The position numbers were made by a program, and so were the translations under genes. Of a stretch of 64,000 nt of DNA, positions 43,301 to 55,300 are shown one piece after another. Below the pieces are notes generated by a model. That model was given only the letters and a program-made list of their open reading frames with translations. It was not told where the DNA came from and did not search any database. Each line of letters opens with the position of its first letter. The first letter of the stretch is position 1. Source of the DNA: Micrasema longulum (Eukaryota > Arthropoda > Insecta > Trichoptera > Brachycentridae); the NCBI GenBank assembly GCA_022494885.1, contig JAGVSM010001203.1, positions 1 to 64,000 of the forward strand, in the 5' to 3' direction.

Positions 43301-46300
43301 TTCGAACCACGGTCCTTTGAGCCGCGAGTCCGAGACACTAGCCACTAGATAATAATATGAGGCCCTCAGTTCGCTCAATGCTAAAAATAGTATCAAAAGC
43401 GGGGTCAACTGCATATTTAATACTTAATAAAAATATCGTTTCTTGTTATGTTAACCTTTAGGTTAATCATCCAAAGTGTTAATGGCACCAAATTATATCA
43501 AATAAAATATATTTTTTGTAAATATTTAAATAAAAAAGTGCAATTACAGATATCCGAAATTTTCTCAAAAAGACGTATTAGATTTTTGGCCATCTTTGAT
43601 ACTGAGGGCCTCATATATAAAATATTAGTAATAAGCACCTACTGACAAACTGCAGCTATGCAGTTCAGTATAACTTGATCATCGTAATTTTTTTGTAGAA
43701 TATATATAAAAATAAAATTAAAAAGAAAAAAATGGAACTTGTGTAAATGCTGTGTATTTAATTATTGTCCTAAATTTTAGATTCCCGAGTACTGCTCTAT
43801 TCTCAGTGAGACGGAGGTTCTGGATCAGGCTTTTAACCTCATTTTCGCATTTGACGAGATTGTGGCTCTGGGATACAGAGAAAGTGTCAACCTAGCTCAA
43901 GTATGTGTAAAATATTATGATGTATTATCTTTTGAAATTTTAAAATAATTTTTCATTATTAGTCCCTTAATTATTTAAATCTTACACAAAATCAAATGTT
44001 TTTAAAATAGACGTTCATCCATTAGTACTCCTGAGGGATGTGACAATCACCGATTCTAAACATGCATGGGCCGATGCACAAATTGTTTTAGAATGAAAAC
44101 TCATGCCTGAAGCCAGCTGTTGTGTTAAATAAGTGTCTATATTTCAGATCAGAACATTTGTAGAGATGGATTCCCATGAGGAGAAAGTCTACCAAGCTGT
44201 TAGACAGGTGAGTCCCATTTAACCTTTCCCTTACTGTCCTAAATATACCCGCGCGTTACGGTGCTGTTTAGTCTCTACACATTAAAAAATAAGAGATTTA
44301 AAAAGGGAAAAATGGAATATTTATAGGGAATGGCTTTTATTAACCATAATTTAATTCGAAGATGATAATATTTCAAAACGTGAAAAAACCATTGGGTATT
44401 GCTAACGACTCGGGCGAAACGTGCACCCTCGCCAACTTCCCGAGAGCTACTGAGTTGCCATATGGTACTGGACTACGTGACTGACTGATAGTATACTTTT
44501 GATGATATTTGTAATTTATCCCCGATTTCCGATAAAATGCTTTTTTGTGCCTAATAACTAATAACCTAATAAGTACTTATTATTTAATAACAAATTATTT
44601 CAGTGGATACGTAAATGTGTAATGGAGGAATACTGAAAATCTAAACCCAATATTTATTATATTTACAAAGATATTATAGTTATTAGACGCAATGTGTACT
44701 GGCTACACATCACCGGGGAGGGAGGGTTAAATGTATTAGTTAGTTCATAAATATTGCATTCAACATCACGGCGCTGTCATTGCTCTTTTCACTGTAATTC
44801 AGTTACAAAAATCCATTTCAATTGAGGTGTTAAAATAAAAGATCCTTATCGATTGATTTGGTGTTTATTTTGTAGAACTCCATATTTAAACTTATAATAT
44901 TAGAAATTAAACACTGATTTGAGTCTACTGAACACTTTATTTTATTTTTACAAATAAAAAAAAATTGTCAGTGTTTGATTTCTAATATTATAAGTTTAAA
45001 AGATTTTTCTTGGAGATATAAACTGTCTTGTTCGTTTCCACATCCGCTCCTAAGTGGACCAAGTGAATCCCGCATTTCTTAGTTGCTCCGAATAAAGCCG
45101 AAAGATCGTCATCGACGGCCCTCCAGGATAGCGGGAGTCCACAGGCTCAAGGAAGAGACTCGGGTTAAGGTTCTCCCGATAAATGAAAGCTGAATGAAGA
45201 CTTAATTTATTTCTTTATTTATACTTTTACATTGTTTGTATTCTTTTTTTTATACAGAATAATGTTCTCTCACTGGGATGTCCCGTGCCGAGGAAAACAT
45301 TTTACAAAATGTGAAATATGCCTAAGATTAGCTATTTAACAGAGTTAACATAATAATAACAATAAAAAAAACGTTATTAATTAACTATTCCAATTAACCT
45401 AATTATAATTCACATAATAAACAATAAAAAACAAAAATATTCATAAAAAACATAACTGATTTATATAGACCAATCATGATTTTATAAGAAAGCGGTGCCA
45501 TTATCTAGTGGCCATGATATCGTAAGGGTGCATTAAAAATGTTCCCAAACTGTTCACACCGTTATGACAACCCGTCTTACAAATGACGGCATCGCTGTTT
45601 GTTATTCTATTTAAAATCAACCCTCTCTAGAAGACCTGCGCTGTCTGATTTGTTTTAATGACCTTATCCACTCCATCATGACTGGTGCAAGATGACAGCA
45701 TTTCTCTTTTAGGAAACCATAGCTTTAACGATGCCAAGCTCGCCTATTCTTTTTTAATTTTAGATAGTAAATGTTATGTTAATTGTGGCTGGATTAATTT
45801 GGATTACAGAATTATATCGACACGGCTCATGACTGTCAAATTAAATAACATAGAAAATATATTAAAAAGAAGGGTTCTGAAATTTCCGCTAAATGTGCAT
45901 TTCGTCTAAAGCCTTTCTTGATCAATGGAGAAAAAAATGTTAATCCACTTACACGGTACACCCAAGTAATATTTTTAGCTACCGTTGGCGTTGACCACAG
46001 ATTAGTCATGCCATAGAAAGTTGACAGATTTGTAGTCCGCGATCGATGAGCAAACGGGGCACGTTCTAACATATTATGTAACCCGTTACAGAGTTTAATA
46101 TAAATTTAGATTGACAATGTTTTGAGTATGTCCAAATGTTTGTAGACAGGCTGGATTTCCTCCCTTGGGAGTTATTTAGATTTAAATTTGTTGCAACAGG
46201 AAGGGAAAACATTTTTAAAAACGTAATATAGAAGTCTAGGCATTTACAGGGCTTATGACCTCTCATTGGCTGGTTTAAGTGCCCAATTTACACACTGTGT

Positions 46301-49300
46301 AGCATTCACCATTTTGCCTATGTTTAAGCATCCATATTACCCTAACTCTTCCATCTGTAAAATTTTGTGAATCGAAAGAGCTTAAACCTTTATTGTGCAG
46401 ATGAGATTCATCCGACTGAACCATTTCACCTACCATGCAACCTTGAAAAGAATTTTTCAATTTTTTTACTTCTTATACCAGCTAGTTTAGGCAATGATGT
46501 TTTGAGTATGTACAAATGTTTGTAGAAGAGTTAGGGAAATGTGGATGTTCAAACACAGGCAGAATGATGAATGTTACGCAGTGTGTAAAGTGGCCACTTA
46601 AACTAGCCAATGACAGCTCATAAGCCCTGTAAATGTTATCCGTCTCTGTTGCAACAAATTTAAACCTAAATTTAGATTATTATCAATATTCTGAAAGATC
46701 CTACTACTGTATGTGTTATCGGTAACTAAATAATTTCTTTTTTTTTCTTATAGACACAAGAGCGCGAGGCTAGAAACAAGATGAGAGAAAAGGCAAAAGA
46801 ACTGCAGAGGGAACGTCTCGAGAATGTAAAGAAGGGAGGACCAATCACAAGTTAGTATTTTTAAATATTTTTGTTGGCTGTTTTAAAACGATTGTTTATT
46901 TAAATATGCACCGAATTCAAGATTTGTTTAGTTACATAACCATTTCAGATTATTTACTCGGTTTTTTAGCTCATGGGTTGAGAACTTGCGACATTATCTT
47001 TTTTTAGAGAATGTGCTGAATGGTTGGTATTGTCCGGGAGCCCAATGTCTGTGGGTGTGTCATTTTTCATCATATTAAATGAGTAACTTGTTTATTGCCA
47101 AAAAAACATTGCTTTTTTGTTTGAGTAGACCGATAGGAACACTCACTGTCTTTAAAATGGTTTTTAGTTATGTAGAGGAAGTACTTTCAAGGCATACTCC
47201 AGGCTTAATATAAAGCAATGGGTTTTTTTTAATAAACACTGAAATCAATGATAAATATTTTTTGTTTTAGATTCCTCGCAGGCAATTTCCAGCAGCTCGA
47301 TGACCAACTTTTCAGACTTACAGTCTCACATCTGTGAGATTCGTGTCAACACAAATTACAATCCTCAGCCGACTATCACTAAGGAGTAAGTAAAAATATA
47401 TTTTCTCTTCTTTAATTATTTATGCCATCAGTCTTTTCTGTGCGATACTCAGCAAAAGGATATTTTTACAAATCGGAAAAAACATTGAATATTTATATCG
47501 GATTTTTACAATGAGGAATTCCAGCCCAACCCGGAATTAAATTTTAAAAATGTTTTCGGGTACACATGAATATTTAAAAATTTTGGAGTAGGATGAAATA
47601 TCTCAAAAACGCACGCAAAAATAAATAAAAATGTTAAAAATAGCATTCATTTTAAAATCGTAAATAATGACGTCACTCCTTATATCTACGTGTAGTATTT
47701 CCGGTTTCCGCTTTAAAGCCCCCGCACCTTGTAAGGAACGTTTTGACCATAGAAAAAAAAGAGTATAGTTTGACATTTCAACCAGAGATTATGTCCACTT
47801 TCTAGGTTTTTCTAAATCGAAACGTTTATGAACGAAAATGAGCAAATTACGATCAACTAAATGAAGTAATAAAGCAATATTCCATAGATTCTTGTCAGGT
47901 CAGTGAAAGTAAGAACGCCAACCGTTTCATGACGTCACTACTGAAAAGTGACACACTGATTACAGTCATTTGGCGCGGTATTTGATAAATGTAACTTTAA
48001 AAAATCATATCTTTGTAAATAACGCACAAAAAAAAAATATATATATTTTTGCTTAGTTAAATAGTACGCTAATAGAAAAAAAATAAATTAGAAAACATTG
48101 GAATTCCTCATTCTAACGATATAACTATCAATGCATAAAAAAACAAATTTTCATTTATAATTTTCGTATTTAAAAATGAGCATATATGAAATTGTGCTCG
48201 CCGAGTCTGCATTTAACAAACATTACAAGTCCAAGTCTGGCGCGGTAAGGTAATACATGCTGTTTGTCCCATAGGACGCCAAACGTCTCGTTTTCAGATA
48301 ATTCAAAATATGCATATTTTAAACCATATTTAAGAGAAGAAAGAAGAGAGAAAGACAGCTTTAAATACTTGGGAATTCACGTAACTGAGGATGGAAGCAT
48401 GCATAATTTTGTGAAAAATCACTTCAAGGGCGCTTTACAATTGTATACTTACATTCTAACTAAGCTAAAGTTGTGGAATTAATTCTGGACACTTGTAGAA
48501 ATTCTTTAAAATTCCGCATTTATTCACTATTCTATCTTTATTTTATTCTTTTAATAAATGTTATTATGAAAATTTATTAAATAAATGTATGTTTATGTAA
48601 TAATATTTAATTTTTGCTATTATTTAATTATGTATGTGCTTCCACTTTCCATTGTGTTGTATCCCAACTCAACACAGGGCTCTTGGCCTCATAGAGTTTG
48701 GGATATATTATTATTGTATTTTTTTGTAATATGTATGAATTTGTATGAATAAAAAAATAAAATAATTACGTGTTACTAATAACTAAATTTTTTTATTTAT
48801 TGAATTGATCTGTTTCCAATGCATCTTATTTAGCAAATATTTATTGCAGGAAATCTCGCAACGCCATGAAACTGGGATCCAAGAACCGCGATGTGGACAG
48901 CTTCGTTGACCAGCTGAAAAGCGAGGGAGAGGTAGTGCAGGCCGGTACTCCAGGAGCTCGGGGAGATGCCGTCAGCCACGCCCCCGTTAGGGCGGAAAAC
49001 ACTCAAGAGTAAGTCAATTGGATATATTTATTTATTGATTCATAAATTTTTTCACATTATAAACAATGATTAGAAATGAAAATAATGTGCACTGGGTTTA
49101 TATAAAATTTTCAGTTCGAAGGCGAAAAAATTTCTGGTGTCTATAAAGTGTTCCGCTATTGTAGATTTGTTAGGATGCCCAAGTTTACACGCTCTTTTGT
49201 GTTCGTCAATCCTTTTCTTTGCTGTGCGCCCTGTTTGTCCTATGTACATTTTACCACATCCTTGGCAACTTAGTCTATAAACGTCGGAACAAATCCAACA

Positions 49301-52300
49301 CACACGGTATCACACAAAAAAGAAACATATTGATAACAGTGACCGTGAAAACCTTCGCACCTATAAAAGCCTCGTTTGTGGGACACTGGACTCATATATG
49401 TACGTAACAAAATACTGTTTGTCTAACTTGTAAAACTCGTAAATCCCAAACTTACTTTTTTCAGTGAGGGTAAAAACTATTACTTTAGTAGCGAATTGTA
49501 GCTTTTGAAATATTTTTTAATAAATCATCCAACACTATATGGGTGTACAGGTTTTGCACGCGTATTTATTTGACAATTCTAGTCAGGAGAAGAAAAAAAA
49601 GGGCATCGTGTATCTCGAAAATCGAAAAAATGCAATGAGCTCGTTTTAACCGAGCAACTTTCAAAACCATAAAATAATAAATAAATTTTAATATTATGTT
49701 AATAAAATTTATATAAAACCACTCACCGGCTTATCTGTCTACCGGTTTCGAGACGTAACCCGTCTCTTCGTCAGGACAACAACACTACACCAACATGCAA
49801 ATACCACTACACACCTTCACCATAGTAGATTTGCAAAAATATAAAATCGACATGCAGGTTAGACACATGCTTCACTACGCCACCACCGAGGGTTAATAAG
49901 AAGAAACCGGTAGACAGATAAGTCGGTGAGTGGTTTTATACAAATTTTATTAACATACTATTCAAATGTTGGACCACAAAGTTAATGCTTTGAATATTAA
50001 AAATAAATTTTATTTAAAATGTTTCAGTGTTCACTTGAAACTAGAAGATAAACTCTCTGTGAGGATTGGCAGAGACGGCGGAATACAGAACTTTGAACTC
50101 ACAGGTATTATTTTTTGTTAATTTTTATTTAGTTTCTTTAGTTAGTTGATGTTACGTTTGTAAATCAACTAATTTTCTCACTTATTTTTACTACTATACT
50201 ATTTATTTATTTATTTATTTATTTAATTTTACAATCAGCCCAAGGGGCATTTACAAAAATAATACAGGTAAGTACAAACATAATGATAATTTAAAAAATA
50301 ATCAATACAATTTTGTATTTTTTTTAAGACATGTAGAAACCAAAAAAGCACACTGCATTGCTAAATCAAAAGTAAAACTTTGCATGACATTAATAGTTAG
50401 GTATAAAAATATGCATTAAAAAAATAACAGAAGGTATATAAACAGTAGGAGTAAAAAAATAAAATGGTATTAACAAATTAATATTGTAATAAAAATTAAA
50501 TAACAGTAAGTGTATTAGATAATAATGGTACATATTTTAATTTATTATACAAATAAAACACGAGTGATACTTTAATCCACAAATTTGGAATATCCAGTGA
50601 CCGGTTTCATCGCTTTCGTGACATCTTCGAGACTGGTATCTTTATTAAAGAGTTAAATGTATTTATACAAAACAGAGGTAAGGATAGATAATTCAAAGTT
50701 ATATGTAAGTAAATTAAATAAAGTTATTTTTATCGTAAGGATTTTCTTTGGGTTAACTAATGAGTCGATATAATGCTATTTTAATGAGTTTAAGTATTTA
50801 ATTTTATTTTTAGTGTCCCATCCTTCGTGAGTGTGGTTTTGTAAATAATGATTTCTGAAAAACAAAGGGTAAACAGTCATTAGTAAAATTATATTACAAT
50901 AGGTAAAGTAGTGGAAAATGCACATGTGTTATCTGTTCATTAAGTAATTCTATGTCGGGTTTATTTTTTAATCTATTAATTTCGAGAATTTCTAATTTAT
51001 CAAGTTTATGGCCCTTTAGGTGCAATATGAATTATTTTTAAATTATTTTTTAATTCAAAGGAATCTGTTTTGTATGAATACATTTAACTCTTTAATAAAG
51101 ATACCAATCTCGAAGATGTCGCAAAAGCGATGAAACTGGTCACTGGATATCCCAAATTTGTGGATTAAAGTATCGCTCATCTTTTATTTATATTACAATG
51201 AACTTCCATCAAGAATTTTCACTTAAAAACTTAAATATCGATGATATATTAATTAACATATTACAACAGAGATGAAGAACATTTAAGAAAAGGTAATATA
51301 GAAGTCTAGGCATCTACAGGGCTTATGACCTGTCAGTGGCTGGTTTAAGTGACCACTTTACACACCGTGTAACATTCACCATTCTGCCCATATTTGAACA
51401 TCTATATTCCTTCAATTCTTTCATCTGTTGATGTTTGTGAAGTTAAAGAGCTGAAACCTTTATTTATGCGGGTGAGATTCATCTAATTGAATTATTTCAC
51501 CTACATACTAGGCAACACCTGAAAATGTTATTTTTTCAATTTCTATACTTCTTCATGGACCAGGTAATTGTTTTAGGGGTTGATTATTGATATTGCTTCT
51601 TTTGTTGTCCTCTCCAGGGTTACTGACTCTGCGTATATCGGATGAACAGTTTGGCCGAATTCGAGTTCACATCAACAATGAAGACACAAGAGGAATTCAG
51701 CTGCAGGTAAGTGCCAGACAGCCATACATTTTAATATCTTGTTACGATTCTATGATCTAAAATGTCAATCCTCCTCCTTGACATCACTCCTCTTTCGTAA
51801 TAGACAATTCAGTAATAAACAAAGTACTGTATTCTTGTTCTGAGAAGACGGGGGTCAGTGCTATTATAAGCTCCCGACGTCACTGCGACCCGTGTAGATC
51901 TGTTATGACAGGTTTCCGTAAATTAGCTCTCGCCTTCCGAGCCTCTCCAAGATCTTTAGAGAGCCTGGCTACTGCGTGGAGGGCGAGCATTCTTATATCA
52001 TTAAATCTCCCCCTCCAATCTATTCCCGCGTTCAAAATTGAATAAATGGTGATTTAATTTACAGGTAAGCTATAAAAATATCATTTATTTGTACCTACAT
52101 AGTAGGTACATAATATAATATAAGTGATATACGAGTATGCTATAAATTGCTATTTTTTCTGTGATACAACAACTCTCATCTATGAAATCAACTTAAACGA
52201 CTTAACTTCGTGGTATATTATATTGTGTAGCTATATTATTCATTGATTTAACACATAACGTATATAAAAGTTTTTAAAAAATAGCACAATGAATTCGGTC

Positions 52301-55300
52301 AGTATTAGGTATTCTCATTACGATTGAAATGTCAACTGACCGATTTGTTCAAGAGATGAATAATGCCAAAAACGGTCGCGTCGAGTGCCACATGTGTTGC
52401 GAGTCATATGTCAAAAGTATTATCTCAATGAAAAATAGTCCTTAGAAATAATGTTTCAAATACTGTTTTCCAAATCGAGAATCTTCAAAGAATTTGTGTA
52501 ATCTACAAGTTTACTCTAGGAGAAAAATCCCGCCACTGGGTTTAATATGTTCAAAATATAGTACACTTATTTGTATAATGAAGTAAGCTGTAATCGGCTA
52601 GTTCCTTGGATCATTGCTGGCGCTGGGCGTGCTTTATTAATATTTTTACTTATATTTGAATAAAAATACAAATGGGGTGATGATTTATAAGAAATAGTCA
52701 CTGTTTGTTTTTCTGTAAATAAAGTCTCCATAAAACATTATTATGGACAGTCTATAATATAATGGTAAGCTGCGAATAATCGCTTGATTCGCCCCTGGTA
52801 AAAACATACCTGTGCTTCAAATATCTGACAAATAGAGGTTTAATGTTGGCTCCATATTTTCAGACCCATCCAAATGTAGACAAGGAACTCTTCCGGAGTG
52901 CTGGGTGTGTTGGGCTGAAGAACCCGGCCAAGCCCTTCCCGCTGCACACCGATGTGGGAGTCCTGAAGTGGAGATATCAGACTACAGCTGACAATGCCAT
53001 CCCTCTCAATGGTAAGCTTAATAAAAGAGGGACCAAAGATATTTTTGAAAAATTCAAGATTAGGACACGGAAATTGAGATTTTTGGAAATTTAAGTACAC
53101 CAAATGCAGCGTACCTCGATAAACTTTTACATGAAGGTACGGTGAACAGTCTTATGCTTCTGTTGCCAGTTTGGAGACAGTGAAACATTGCAGTGCGAAA
53201 ACAAGTTAAAAGCGAATATTTCACGTTGAACCTGCCAGGAATCGAACGTGCGACATCGACCATAAAAGGCGAATGTGCCAACCACTACACCATCATCATC
53301 ATTCCCTTTCCGCACCTAATGGTGCATAGGGCACTGCATTGGTACACCAATCGCAGCGTATCTTTATTATTCTTGTTACATGAAGGTAAGATGATCAATC
53401 TTATGCTTCAGGTACCAGTCCAGGGACTATGAAACGTTATTCTGTGAAAACACCCTTTTAAATAAATATTTCATATCAACCATGTCGGGAATCGAACCCG
53501 AGACTTCTTGCATGGCAGGCTAACGCGCTGACCGTTACACCACGAGGCCGACAAATGCATATAACCACTTGCCGACTTTTATATGTCTACCGGTTTCGAG
53601 ATGTCCTGTCTCTTCGTCAGGACACTAATTAAAAAGTTGGTTTGATTAGTGTCCTGACGAAGAGACAAGTACCTCTCGAAACCGGTAGACATAGAAAAGT
53701 CGGTAGGTGGTTATATACAAAGATTCAGTAACATTTAGTCAAATGTTTGACCACTAAGTTAATGCTTTAAATATTAATGAAAGTAGTAGTGTTCTTGTAA
53801 AAGAATGAAAATTGTGTAACATTTATAACAAAGTGTTATTTTCATAATCATTTTTACAGGGACTTGTTTATTGTCAAGCATCAAGGAAGACTAATTAAGA
53901 AAATGTTCCAAACAAAGGAAGAGAAGATTGGACGAATAAATTAGCCCTAATGCAGAATACTTGAAAAAATAGTTAATCAAATATATTTTTTAACATCAGT
54001 CCGGTTTCTTTTGGCCCCCTTGTGTATGTCTCTATCGAGTAAAATCACTCAAACCACCTAATTCCGTGTCATGAGCCGTGGCCATTCCGCATTCTTTTCT
54101 CAAAGACATTCTCGTTGTTGTAATGTCTGTCATATATGTTTTATTGTTGTTTTGTTTAGTGAACTGTTGGCCATCAGAGAATGGCCAGGGAGGCTGTGAT
54201 GTAAACATTGAGTATGAACTAGATCACGGACACCTCTCACTCCAGGACCTCACTATTCTCATACCTTTGCCGTGAGTTTCAAACTTTCATCGTTTTAGTT
54301 TTTAAATGGCAGCCATTAAAGAAAACAATAAAGGTTTCAGCTCATAGAATTAAGAATAGTCCAGAAGGAGCGAAGAATCACATTTGAATACAAAGGACTG
54401 TTTCCAATAATTCCCCCACTTAGACACACTTTCGCCGCGCGCATACTTGAAGTCACCGAGTAATATTGCCAGATCGCGAAGAATATAACCATAACACAAA
54501 TGTAAGGTAAAAAAAAACAATTTGTTAATTTTTCTAAAATTTTATTTTGCACTCGGAAACATTGATCGACACAACAGAGTAGATAAGTAAAGGGTCATTT
54601 AATAAGAGTAATTGAATTAATGAACTTGGAACTTAAAATATAAAACAAATTTTATTTTACATTAAACGGATATTTTTATATCATGTTAAATAATATTTTA
54701 TGTTTTAAAGATAATGTCCACCACGGCGTTGTTTAATCCGAGGTTCAATTTTCATTATTTCTCTTATTATATGAGCAAAGTATGGTAAATTTTTTTACTA
54801 CTCTGGCAACACTAACAAAATTTCTATTTTGTTTCTTTGACAATCTGACGGATGCAAAAATAATTCAATTTTTAAGTAATGCATTTGTGACAAACACATT
54901 CATTTGGTAATTACACATGAAATGTGATTGCATCCTGTTTCCTTAAGATCCTAGCAGTATTTCTACACTTTAAAAGGACACAACATGGCATGGTTAAATT
55001 CGAATAAGGAGTTGCGTACTGAGTGACGTCTACTAAGAAACTAATGGGTCAAAACGTAAACCTACTCATTTATGAGTAGTTGAGGCCTTCTGTTTGATGT
55101 GCGTATGCGGTTTCTGGACTATTTTTAATTCTATGGTTTCAGCTCTTCTTTATGGGCATTATTTAATTTTGTGACCACAAACCGTAGAGGGCGATCCCTT
55201 GAGACCAGTAAAAGAGATATCGTCGCCGTTCAGGCCAATGTCACTTACCCAAAAAACATTATTTTGAGAAATCGCAATTTGAAAGTTTGGAGACCAAGGA

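Larger units (their letters stand above)
53561..53714. repeat. Near-perfect palindrome of two hammerhead-like units (intron 12)
   Basis: Arms 53561-53629 and 53645-53714 are reverse complements with few differences and one single-base gap, around a 15-base centre. Each arm carries a complete hammerhead-like core pointing outward. The sequence after the right arm (ACATTTAGTCAAATGTTTGA, then AGTTAATGCTTT) matches the flank of the intron 9 cassette, so both are copies of one element family. Confidence 0.8.
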
